37,686 nt of DNA from an uncultured Pseudorhodobacter sp. (GTDB taxonomy: Bacteria; Pseudomonadota; Alphaproteobacteria; Rhodobacterales; Rhodobacteraceae): NCBI GenBank assembly GCA_945957495.1, contig CAMFLG010000002.1, positions 1 through 37,686 of the forward strand, given 5' to 3'. A program made the position numbers and the translations under genes. Of this stretch, positions 8,143 to 14,890 are shown piece after piece; the first letter of the stretch is position 1; each line of letters begins with the position of its first letter. The notes beneath the pieces are model-generated. The model worked only from the letters and a program-made list of their open reading frames with translations, ran no database searches and was not told the DNA's origin.

Positions 8143-9171
8143 ATGGAAATCGCGGTTCTTGGAATTGACTTGGGCAAGACGGTTTGCAGCGTGGCGGGAG
8201 TGGACGGCACTGGTGCCGTCGTGATGCGCAAACGTGTTCAACGTTTCCGGCTTCTGGATTTTCTTGCGCAGTTGCCACCTTGTGTGGTTGCCATGGAAGC
8301 ATGTGGCGGCGCCCATCATGTTGGGCGGTTTTGTTTGCAGTTCGGTCACCAGCCGCGCTTGATGTCGCCGCTCTATGTTCGGCCTTACGTGAAAGTGCAC
8401 AAGAATGATGACCGGGATGCCGAGGGCATTGCAGAGGCTGCGACTCGCCCGACAATGAGTTTCGTGCCGATCAAGTCGGAAGAGCAGCTTGACCTGCAAG
8501 CCCTTCATCGGGCGCGCGAGCGGCTTGTGCAGGATCGGACCCGACTGATCAACCAAGCCCGTGATTTTCTGATGGAGCGCGGTATTCGTCCAGCACAGGG
8601 GCGGCATCTGTTCCAGAAGTTCCTGACAAGGCTCGCCGAAGATCACAGTAGCGATCTGACGCTGCGGATGATGGCGATGCTGGCAGACATGGCTGCCGAG
8701 TTGGGCACGATCAACGAAAAGGTCGCCGCACTGGATGCCGAGATCAAGTCTGTCGCCGGGGCGGATCAGGACATGCGTCGGCTGATGGAAATCCCCGGCG
8801 TTGGGCCGACCATCGCGACCGCGCTTGTAGCAGCCGTAGGCGACGGGAAGACTTTCGGCAAGGGACGCGATCTCGCGGCCTGGCTCGGCCTCGTTCCCCG
8901 GCAAGTTACGACCGGAGGCAAGGCCAAGCTGATTGGCATATCCAAGCACGGCAACGCGTATTTGCGAAAGTTGTTCATTCACGGGGCCAGAACCGTGCTG
9001 CACTTGGTCAAGGACAGGTCGACCCCACTCGCCAGCTGGGTCGAAGGCTTGAAAGCCAGGATGCATGTCAACGTCGCGGCTGTTGCGATGGCCAACAAGT
9101 TGGCACGCATCGCATGGGCCGTGCTGACAACGGGCGAGCGATACTGTTCAGCCGCCGTGGCGAGTACCTGA
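8143..9171 (+). CDS. IS110-family transposase (DEDD recombinase)
   Basis: 342 residues. The N-terminal RuvC-like DEDD domain starts AVLGIDLGK (Asp9), with MEACGGAHH (Glu52) and KNDDRDAE (88-94). The C-terminal transposase_20 domain has the typical MEIPGVGPTIATALVAAVGD and AAWLGLVPRQ-TTGGK-GISKHGNAYLRKL blocks. IS110 enzymes use a RuvC-like domain with a serine nucleophile and are directed by a guide RNA encoded in the element's own non-coding end. The start is supported by CAGGAGGAG 7 bases upstream of the ATG. The length is full, with no frameshift seen, so the element may be active. A 332-codon frame on the opposite strand of this gene is a shadow. Confidence 0.96.
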   Translation: MEIAVLGIDLGKTVCSVAGVDGTGAVVMRKRVQRFRLLDFLAQLPPCVVAMEACGGAHHVGRFCLQFGHQPRLMSPLYVRPYVKVHKNDDRDAEGIAEAATRPTMSFVPIKSEEQLDLQALHRARERLVQDRTRLINQARDFLMERGIRPAQGRHLFQKFLTRLAEDHSSDLTLRMMAMLADMAAELGTINEKVAALDAEIKSVAGADQDMRRLMEIPGVGPTIATALVAAVGDGKTFGKGRDLAAWLGLVPRQVTTGGKAKLIGISKHGNAYLRKLFIHGARTVLHLVKDRSTPLASWVEGLKARMHVNVAAVAMANKLARIAWAVLTTGERYCSAAVAST

Positions 9172-9404
9172 CTGCTCGCTTGTAGCGGGGAGAAACAAAG
9201 GAATCTGCAAGTGAAAAGGAGATGGACCAACGACCTGATCGGCGTCTTGCAAGTCTGACGGGGGGCATGGCCTTTGAAGGCCGATGAGCTAACGAGACAC
9301 AAGGCGCGCGACTTCCCATCTTGGTCAGGGGCAAACCAAAGGGCCCCGAGAAAGACCGAATACATAGGAGCAGGGTTTGCGGCGCATCAACAAATCGCTT
9401 GCAG
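9172..9404 (+). ncRNA. Candidate seekRNA / bridge RNA of the IS1111-type element
   Basis: This is the 233-base non-coding segment between the transposase stop and the right inverted repeat, the location of the guide RNA in IS1111-group elements. It contains a perfect hairpin GGCCT-TTGA-AGGCC (9269-9282). TGAGCTAA at 9285-9292 is identical to 8064-8071 across the left boundary, and ATACATA at 9360-9366 is identical to 9418-9424 across the right boundary, as expected of guide segments that read the element's ends and target. No covariance or expression evidence is available; 5' and 3' ends are unknown. Confidence 0.45.
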
Positions 9405-9419
9405 GGGAAGGCGGTTCAT
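9405..9419 (+). repeat. Right subterminal inverted repeat of the IS
   Basis: GGGAAGGCGGTTCAT; inverted partner of 8076-8090. Confidence 0.75.
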
Positions 9420-9498
9420 ACATACTCCCCGAAAATGGGACAGTGACGGAAGCTACGATCTGACGTCTGCTGATCTCCAAGAACGAGGCGCTGACAGA

Positions 9499-9759
9499 TC
9501 AGCTGTCTTCGTCGAATCTATCGCTTGGGGCGATGATTTGAAAACCCCGATTTTCCAAAGCTTTAAGCGCCTGCCGTACTGGTTTGCTTCGGATGTAACG
9601 CTCTGATTTCCAAGCCGCCTTGATTTCCTCGGGGCCAGCCTCGGGATGGGCAGCCTTGAATTCCGGCAGCCAAAGCGCGCGCGCAATAGAGCGTGCCATC
9701 ATCAGGATGGTCGGGACGGCGTTGCCTTCAGCATCGCGTTCAGGATCTTCGTCAGACAT
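9499..9759 (-). CDS. Small protein of unknown function, paralogue of 13083-13331
   Basis: 86 residues, ATG start with a purine-rich GAAGGGGTG upstream. No known domain recognised. It has an acidic N-terminus (MSDEDPERDAEG) and a helical body ending in HPEAGPEEIKAAWKSE, then AL-ALENRGFQII. The same layout (PNASPEEMKAAWEAAR, then AVLALKKSGFVVT) is found in the 82-residue protein at 13083-13331, so the two form a small family within this locus. It is predicted cytoplasmic, with no signal peptide or membrane segment. It lies on the opposite strand to glf, just past the IS. Its role is unknown; an accessory factor for the sulfotransferases or glycosyltransferases is a guess based only on location. 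Confidence 0.72.
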   Translation of the reverse strand: MSDEDPERDAEGNAVPTILMMARSIARALWLPEFKAAHPEAGPEEIKAAWKSERYIRSKPVRQALKALENRGFQIIAPSDRFDEDS

Positions 9760-10058
9760 AACACCCCTTCAAAGCCAAATTGTTGACATAGACCATCTTC
9801 GCGAGCCTTGTGATTTGGTATAGGCGGGGCGGTCCAAAGGCGTCAAGCAATCCCGCATAGATCTGGCGTTTTCACAAACTCTGTACGCGTTTGCGGCTGC
9901 CCTTTAAGCGAAACCCACAGCCTCCGGAGCAGAAAAGCCGGCATACCCAGTGACAGCACCATTGTTGGCTTGTCTCATCAGCGCGCGCAGGCTACGCCAA
10001 AACAGTGTAATTGGTGTCAAAGTCGGCAGGTGGCAGCAAGAATGAGGGGAACGGCGCG
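9760..10058. other. Intergenic region upstream of glf
   Basis: 299 bases between the divergent small gene and glf, presumably holding both promoters. I could not find a convincing -35/-10 pair on the plus strand: a TTGACA at 9783 has no suitably spaced -10. Confidence 0.4.
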
Positions 10059-11213
10059 TTGAACAGGCAGCCAATCTTGATCGTGGGCGCAGGTCTTTCC
10101 GGCGCTGTGATCGGTCGCGCCCTAGCCGAGGCGGGTCATGTGGTGACCATTCTGGACGAGCGCCCGCATGCCGCCGGCAACTGCCATACCGAGCGCGATG
10201 CCGAAACCGGCGTGCTGGTACATGTCTATGGGCCGCATATTTTTCACACCGATGATGCGGGCGTCTGGGAATATGTGAACAGCTTTACCACCTTCAAACC
10301 CTATATGAACCGGGTGAAGTCTACCGCACAGGGCCAGGTATTCTCGTTGCCGGTCAATCTGCACACGATCAACCAGTTCTTTGGCACCACCCTGCGCCCC
10401 GATGAGGCGCGCGCGTTGATCACAGGCAAGGCCGACAAGAGCCTGACCGATCCGCAGAACTTTGAAGAACAGGCGCTGTCGATGATCGGGCCCGAGCTTT
10501 ATGAGGCTTTTTTCAAGGGCTATACCCAGAAGCAATGGGGCTGCGAGCCAACCGATCTGCCGGCGTCGATTCTGAAGCGGCTACCGCTGCGCTTCAACTA
10601 TGATGACAATTATTTCTTCCATAAATACCAGGGTATGCCAGAAAGCGGCTATACGCCGATGGTCGAGGCGATCCTGGACCATCCGGGCATCACCCTGCGG
10701 CTGAACACCCGGTTTGAACGGGCCGATGCGGCGGGCTTTGGCCATGTATTCTATTCCGGACCGCTGGATGGCTGGTATGGCTGCGATCTGGGCCGATTGG
10801 GCTATCGCACGCTGGACTTTGAACGCTTCATTGCCGAGGGTGACTATCAGGGCTGTGCCGTGATGAACTACCCCGGCCTTGATGTGCCTTTCACCCGCAT
10901 CACCGAACACAAGCATTTTTCGCCTTGGGAAAACCATCATGGATCGGTGCTGTATCGCGAATTTTCGCGCGCCTGCGAACCCGGTGATATCCCCTATTAC
11001 CCGATCCGGCTGGCGGCCGAACAGGAATTGCTGACCGCCTATGTCGCCCGCGCGCAGGCCGAATCCGGGGTAACCTTTGTCGGCAGACTGGGAACCTACC
11101 GCTATCTTGACATGGATGTCACAATCCGCGAGGCGATGACGGCGGCGGAGATGTTCTTGACCGCAACCGCCTCGAACAAACCGATGCCTGCCTTCGCTGT
11201 GAACCCCGCCTGA
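10059..11213 (+). CDS. glf: UDP-galactopyranose mutase
   Basis: Converts UDP-galactopyranose to UDP-galactofuranose using reduced FAD, in the cytoplasm; its product is the donor for galactofuranosyl residues. The FAD-binding GAGLSGAVIG motif follows the start. Other family blocks are VYGPHIFHTDDAGVWEYVN, YTQKQWG and the FYSGPLDGWYGCDLGRLGYRTLDFE region, and length (384 residues) is normal. I chose the TTG at 10059 because GAGGGG lies 9 bases upstream and the protein then begins right before the Rossmann strand; in-frame TTG/GTG codons at 10011/10014 would add 15-16 unconserved residues. The stop overlaps the next start (TGATG), so the adjacent glycosyltransferase is translationally coupled. 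Confidence 0.94.
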   Translation: MNRQPILIVGAGLSGAVIGRALAEAGHVVTILDERPHAAGNCHTERDAETGVLVHVYGPHIFHTDDAGVWEYVNSFTTFKPYMNRVKSTAQGQVFSLPVNLHTINQFFGTTLRPDEARALITGKADKSLTDPQNFEEQALSMIGPELYEAFFKGYTQKQWGCEPTDLPASILKRLPLRFNYDDNYFFHKYQGMPESGYTPMVEAILDHPGITLRLNTRFERADAAGFGHVFYSGPLDGWYGCDLGRLGYRTLDFERFIAEGDYQGCAVMNYPGLDVPFTRITEHKHFSPWENHHGSVLYREFSRACEPGDIPYYPIRLAAEQELLTAYVARAQAESGVTFVGRLGTYRYLDMDVTIREAMTAAEMFLTATASNKPMPAFAVNPA

Positions 11214-12253
11214 TGACAGGCCGCCGCCTTGCCGCGCTTGTGGTGACCTATAACCGGGCGGATCAGATTGCACGCACGGTGACCGCACTTTTGGCCAGTG
11301 ACATCGACCATCTGCTGGTGGTCGATAATGCGTCCGACGATGGCAGCACCGATTTTCTGACCGGCATAAAGGATCCGCGTCTGAACCTGCTGCGGTTGAC
11401 GGAAAACCGCGGTGGTGCGGGTGGCTTCGAGGCCGGGCTGCGCCATTTAACCGCTAGGTTCGATCCGGATTGGTGCGTGGTGATGGATGACGACGCCCGC
11501 CCCGCGCCAGATTGCATCGCGCGGTTTCGCGCCGAACTGTCCAGCCATACCGCCGCGGGATGGGAGGCGCTGGCCGCCGGGGTGTTCTACCCCGATGGGG
11601 CAATCTGCGAGATGAACCGTCCGTCACGCAACCCGTTCTGGGATCTTCGCAGCTTTGTGCGCACCCTCCTGGGCGGCGGACGTGCGGGGTTTCATCTGGG
11701 CGATACGGCCTATGACAGTTCTGACCCGATCCTGGTTCACAACGCCTCTTTCGTCGGGTTGTTCCTGTCACGAAAAGCGATTGCGCGGGCAGGCTATCCC
11801 GAAGGCGGGTTGTTCATCTATGGCGATGATCTGATCTATACGCTGGCCCTGACGAAAGCCGGGGGCAAGATCGGCTTCCTGCCCTGGCTGCGCTTTGAAC
11901 ACGACTGTTCGACCTTTCACCAAAAACAAAGCCAACCCGCTGTCTCAGGGGCTGTCTTGGCGGAAAAGAAAGCAGGGCCGCGCTTGCATCATCCGCTGTG
12001 GAAAGCCTATTACGCCCACCGCAACGGGCTGTTTGCCTATCGGCTGGCGGCAGGGTCGCTGTGGTTCTGGCCGGTGCTGTTGGTGGTGGCGCCGAAATGG
12101 GCGCTGAAGGCGCGCGCATATGGGCCCGATGGCGGTATCTTCCTGCGGCTTTTGGCGCTGGCCTTGCGCGATGCACTGATGGGCCGCCGCAACCGCCCCC
12201 ATGCCGAGATAGTTGCACGCGCGGCAAATCAGCGGCGGGGCGCCCAACCGTGA
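11213..12253 (+). CDS. GT2 glycosyltransferase, probable galactofuranosyltransferase
   Basis: 346 residues. It has a GT-A fold start (LAALVVTYNRADQIARTV), VVDNASDDGSTDFL, the ENRGGAGGFEAGL loop, and an extended metal-binding motif VMDDDA at 91-95 in place of a plain DxD. This NRGGAGG...DDDA pattern is typical of the GlfT/WbbL-like subgroup that adds furanosyl or rhamnosyl residues. A hydrophobic stretch near residues 280-300 (LWFWPVLLVVAP) may anchor it at the inner membrane. Coupling to glf by a one-base overlap supports use of UDP-galactofuranose. The donor and linkage are inferred, not shown. Confidence 0.88.
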   Translation: MTGRRLAALVVTYNRADQIARTVTALLASDIDHLLVVDNASDDGSTDFLTGIKDPRLNLLRLTENRGGAGGFEAGLRHLTARFDPDWCVVMDDDARPAPDCIARFRAELSSHTAAGWEALAAGVFYPDGAICEMNRPSRNPFWDLRSFVRTLLGGGRAGFHLGDTAYDSSDPILVHNASFVGLFLSRKAIARAGYPEGGLFIYGDDLIYTLALTKAGGKIGFLPWLRFEHDCSTFHQKQSQPAVSGAVLAEKKAGPRLHHPLWKAYYAHRNGLFAYRLAAGSLWFWPVLLVVAPKWALKARAYGPDGGIFLRLLALALRDALMGRRNRPHAEIVARAANQRRGAQP

Positions 12254-12335
12254 CCGACCGCAAAGCCAGTTTACATCGCCCCCCCCTCCCCATAGTTTCG
12301 CCCCAAATCTCGGAAGCGTCCGGAAAGATAACAGC

Positions 12336-12980
12336 ATGACGGTCTTTTTATGGCAGCATAAGCTCACCTATGTTTCGGTTCCAAAGGTTGCCTGCACCTC
12401 GCTGAAACACATGTTCTTCGAGGTGGAAAATGGCCATGCCTTCACCGCCTTCAAAACCAATGGCAAAGCCTATCACATCCACCAGTTCTACAAGGGCATC
12501 AACTTTGCCGATCTGCCAACCGATCGGATCGAAGATCATATCCGCATGACGATCGTGCGCGATCCGCTGCGGCGGCTTTTGTCGTGCTATTCCAATCGGG
12601 TGCTGCACCACAAGGAACTGTCCCGCGCCAAGGCCGGGCCAAAACTGCGGGCAGCCGGGCTGAAGCCCGACCCGGATCTGCCACTGTTTCTGGAGCGGCT
12701 GGAGGACTACTGCAATGCAGTGGGCTCGATCGGCCATCACGCCCGGCCGATGGTCGATATCATCGGCCCCGATCCGCGCTATTTCGACCATATCTATCCG
12801 ATTGAGCGGATCGGGGAATTTGCAGAAACCGCCAGCAAGGTTGTCGGCAAGCCACTTGTGGTCCCGCACAAGCAGACCGGCGGCCCCAAACTAAGCCCCT
12901 CAGACCTGACGCCAGCTCAGGTCGCTGGTATCCGTAAATATTACGCTGAAGATTATGATATATGGGGACGGTATTTTTAG
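12336..12980 (+). CDS. Sulfotransferase family protein (Sulfotransfer_2-like)
   Basis: 214 residues, within the usual range for bacterial carbohydrate sulfotransferases. The PAPS 5'-phosphosulfate loop is seen as VPKVACTSLKHMF (residues 15-27) and the 3'-phosphate motif as IVRDPLRRLLSCYSNRV (73-89) with the conserved Arg and Ser. These enzymes transfer sulfate from PAPS to a sugar hydroxyl. The start ATG at 12336 has GGAAAG upstream; a longer frame from 12213 only reads through the end of the glycosyltransferase gene. It follows that gene by 82 bases in the same direction and is followed by a strong hairpin, so it probably ends the glf operon. The acceptor is unknown. Confidence 0.88.
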   Translation: MTVFLWQHKLTYVSVPKVACTSLKHMFFEVENGHAFTAFKTNGKAYHIHQFYKGINFADLPTDRIEDHIRMTIVRDPLRRLLSCYSNRVLHHKELSRAKAGPKLRAAGLKPDPDLPLFLERLEDYCNAVGSIGHHARPMVDIIGPDPRYFDHIYPIERIGEFAETASKVVGKPLVVPHKQTGGPKLSPSDLTPAQVAGIRKYYAEDYDIWGRYF

Positions 12981-13034
12981 ATGCGCTTTTGAAAGCGTTG
13001 CATGTTACACAAATTCCATCTTCAGAAAGCAGAA

Positions 13035-13069
13035 CGGTATTGGCCCCCAAGTCAGCAGGGCCAATACCG
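13035..13069. terminator. Strong hairpin between convergent genes
   Basis: A perfect 12-bp stem CGGTATTGGCCC (13035-13046) pairs with GGGCCAATACCG (13058-13069) around an 11-base loop. It lies 54 bases after the stop of the plus-strand sulfotransferase gene and 13 bases beyond the end of the minus-strand operon. No long U-run on either side, so it is a probable bidirectional transcription terminator or RNA-stability hairpin. Confidence 0.65.
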
Positions 13070-13082
13070 GCAAGAATCTCTC

Positions 13083-13331
13083 TCAATGCTTTGTTACAAC
13101 GAACCCGGATTTCTTAAGCGCCAAAACGGCCTTCTTTCCTGCCTTGATTTGGGCGTCGCGCGCAGCCTCCCAAGCGGCTTTCATTTCCTCGGGCGATGCA
13201 TTCGGATTGGAACGATTGAATTCGTACTTCCACACCCCATAACCGACGATCTTGGCAATTTCGCGAAACTCCTTTGCCTCTGCCTCGGTCATTTTCGGTT
13301 CAGATTCGGCGACTTGTGCTTCTTCAGTCAT
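13083..13331 (-). CDS. Small protein of unknown function, paralogue of 9499-9759
   Basis: 82 residues, acidic N-terminus (MTEEAQVAESEPKMTEAEAKEF), then a helical body with the shared motif NPNASPEEMKAAWEAARDA and a C-terminal LALKKSGFVVTKH. No signal peptide, membrane segment or known domain recognised. It is the last gene of the minus-strand sulfotransferase/glycosyltransferase operon, three bases after the 13335-14126 gene. Conservation of the PEE(I/M)KAAW core and the terminal GF(Q/V) segment with the protein at 9499-9759 shows it is a real gene. Function unknown. Confidence 0.75.
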   Translation of the reverse strand: MTEEAQVAESEPKMTEAEAKEFREIAKIVGYGVWKYEFNRSNPNASPEEMKAAWEAARDAQIKAGKKAVLALKKSGFVVTKH

Positions 13332-13334
13332 ATC

Positions 13335-14126
13335 TCACTCCTGTGTATTGGTGCTATCTGCACCGGGAAGAAAAAGTAATGTGGGCAAGTCAGGGATCTT
13401 CTTTTCCAGTTCTGGAATTCCGACAAAGCGCGAATAGCGGTCGCTGGTTCCCTGATTACCTTTTCCACGGATCGCTTCAACCATTTTCGTAGTCGTGCCC
13501 TTTTCCGTCGGTAAATTCAGCCACCTTGTAACGCGCGTCAGAGACTTGATCGCGATTCCTTCATCTTCAGCATAAATCTCTTCAAAAGAGATTGCCATTG
13601 GATTGGCTTTCAGCTTGCGCAGTTTGCGCCAAATCTTGTTCAGTTTTTCGTTGGCTCCCGTCTCGTGTTTGATCAAGGCATCAACATCAAGAGGTTTTAC
13701 GAAGGCTTCGGCATCCTTGCCCTCTTCAAGCACCTTGCTGGGCCCCCAGGACCGTGTGCGCTCCGCGTATTCCATTGACAGAATACGACCCAAAGGGTTC
13801 TGGCGGTAAAGGAAAAGGTGGGCATAGCCTGCGTCGGTCGAAGAGGTCAGCAACGCATCGCTGACCGCCCACGGCACCCGTTCGACGCAGTGCTTGATGT
13901 TGTTTTTCAGTGCGCAAATCTCTTTCATGCCGGCTGCCAGAGCTTTTTCGTCTTTGGCTTTCAGCCATGCCTGGGTCAGATGGCCGTATTCCCGCCGCCC
14001 ATTGAAAGGTTCTTCCTTGAGTTCTGAATGCACAGAGTTCCGGTTTAAATAATTGCTCAGATTCGTTCCGCCGGTGCGCTGCAGCGTCCAGATCAGGAGT
14101 GGTTTTTCAATTCTTGCTTTTACCAT
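13335..14126 (-). CDS. Sulfotransferase-like protein
   Basis: 263 residues from ATG at 14126, where AGGA lies about 11 bases upstream; the frame runs on to 14387 but those extra 87 residues overlap the upstream sulfotransferase gene and are not protein-like. The N-terminal strand and loop LLIWTLQRTGGTNLSNYL (residues 10-27) fit the PAPS 5'-phosphosulfate loop, and HLFLYRQNPLGRILSMEY (103-120), with Arg108 and Ser117, fits the 3'-phosphate motif. The remainder is helical and lysine-rich. It sits between another sulfotransferase gene and a small unknown gene in one operon. The family call rests on the two motifs and context; the sugar acceptor is unknown. Confidence 0.78.
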   Translation of the reverse strand: MVKARIEKPLLIWTLQRTGGTNLSNYLNRNSVHSELKEEPFNGRREYGHLTQAWLKAKDEKALAAGMKEICALKNNIKHCVERVPWAVSDALLTSSTDAGYAHLFLYRQNPLGRILSMEYAERTRSWGPSKVLEEGKDAEAFVKPLDVDALIKHETGANEKLNKIWRKLRKLKANPMAISFEEIYAEDEGIAIKSLTRVTRWLNLPTEKGTTTKMVEAIRGKGNQGTSDRYSRFVGIPELEKKIPDLPTLLFLPGADSTNTQE

Positions 14127-14157
14127 GGTAGAAAATCCTGAATATCGGCTCGCCGAG

Positions 14158-14877
14158 CTAAAAAAGAAAGCAGTCAAACTCTGCAACGTCGTCATAGTTG
14201 GCGACCAGCTCTTGATTGCTTTTGTCCTTTTGCTTTCGCAACCCGATCGAAATCGGGTGCGACGGCAAGGGGCGCTCAAAGACCGTGCAGATCGACTTAA
14301 CGCAGGTATCGACCGAATCTGCGATGTCTTCATAGAACAATTCAGCGTAGTCCGCCTTGGCAAAGAAGGTTCGCGCGTAGTCAACATGGTCTCGCTGCTT
14401 GTCCAGAAACGCCCGCACTTCCGACCGGTTCAATACAAGAGGCTCTACTTCAGTTGGGGCTTTATTCTTGCCGAACTCTTGCCATTTGCCGGTCTGGTTG
14501 GCCACCTTATGCGACAGGAACACGTCAAAGGCATTTCGCCGGATCAGGTGAATGACCTTGTCGTTATCGCGGAAATGCGCCCACAGCGGGTCAGCTTTAT
14601 CCACATGATAGTAAAATATCTTTGCCAAAGCCTCCCGCTCTTCGGCCTCGGCGGCTGACACGATCTTCTGCCAAAGCTCAACCGGTTCCGTCGCAACCAG
14701 CGCCAGCACCTCGTCCTTGTTCAGACCCGTCAATTCCTCGATCAGTGCGAAGCTGTCGCCGGTCGGGCGAAAAATTTCCTTTGCGACGAAATTGCGCGGG
14801 AAGCACTTCGAATAAGCAGTCAGAAAATAGTTGGTCCCAGATCGGGCGGATGACAGAAGGATATTTCCCTTGGGCAT
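14158..14877 (-). CDS. Sulfotransferase-like protein (paralogue of 24695-25417)
   Basis: 239 residues from ATG at 14877 (AAGG upstream), just after the stop of the preceding glycosyltransferase gene. The PAPS loop is NILLSSARSGTNYFLTAY (5-22) and the 3'-phosphate motif VIHLIRRNAFDVFLSHKVA (108-126). The protein at 24695-25417 aligns with it almost position for position (SARxGxxY, VHLIRRNxFDxxxSxxVA, GKWQ, and a shared end LVxNYxDVAxxDxxxF), so the two are paralogues within the locus. The likely role is transfer of sulfate from PAPS to the polysaccharide or its precursor. A frame from 14928 adds only residues encoded within the end of the upstream gene. Confidence 0.82.
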   Translation of the reverse strand: MPKGNILLSSARSGTNYFLTAYSKCFPRNFVAKEIFRPTGDSFALIEELTGLNKDEVLALVATEPVELWQKIVSAAEAEEREALAKIFYYHVDKADPLWAHFRDNDKVIHLIRRNAFDVFLSHKVANQTGKWQEFGKNKAPTEVEPLVLNRSEVRAFLDKQRDHVDYARTFFAKADYAELFYEDIADSVDTCVKSICTVFERPLPSHPISIGLRKQKDKSNQELVANYDDVAEFDCFLF

Positions 14878-14890
14878 ATTCTTACCTTGG

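Larger units (their letters stand above)
8069..9422 (+). mobile_element. IS110-family (IS1111 group) insertion sequence
   Basis: The boundaries come from a 15-bp subterminal inverted repeat with one mismatch: ATGAACTGCCTTCCC at 8076-8090 and GGGAAGGCGGTTCAT at 9405-9419. Subterminal repeats set a few bases inside the ends, one DEDD transposase gene, and a long non-coding region after that gene are the known traits of the IS1111 group. These elements usually make no target duplication, and none is seen. The exact outer ends (about 7 bases left, 3 right) are set by analogy and could be off by a few bases. The element lies between the relaxase and the sugar genes. Confidence 0.75.

Noticed and set aside
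8068..9066. 332-codon frame antisense to the transposase gene
   Set aside because: The plus strand encodes a full, motif-complete IS110 transposase with a good ribosome site; the antisense product matches no family.
9783..9811. TTGACA as a -35 box for glf
   Set aside because: No acceptable -10 hexamer at 16-18 bases spacing.
14127..14387. N-terminal extension of the sulfotransferase at 13335-14126
   Set aside because: It overlaps the end of the upstream sulfotransferase gene out of frame, is Ser/Arg-rich, and the conserved fold begins at the ATG at 14126.
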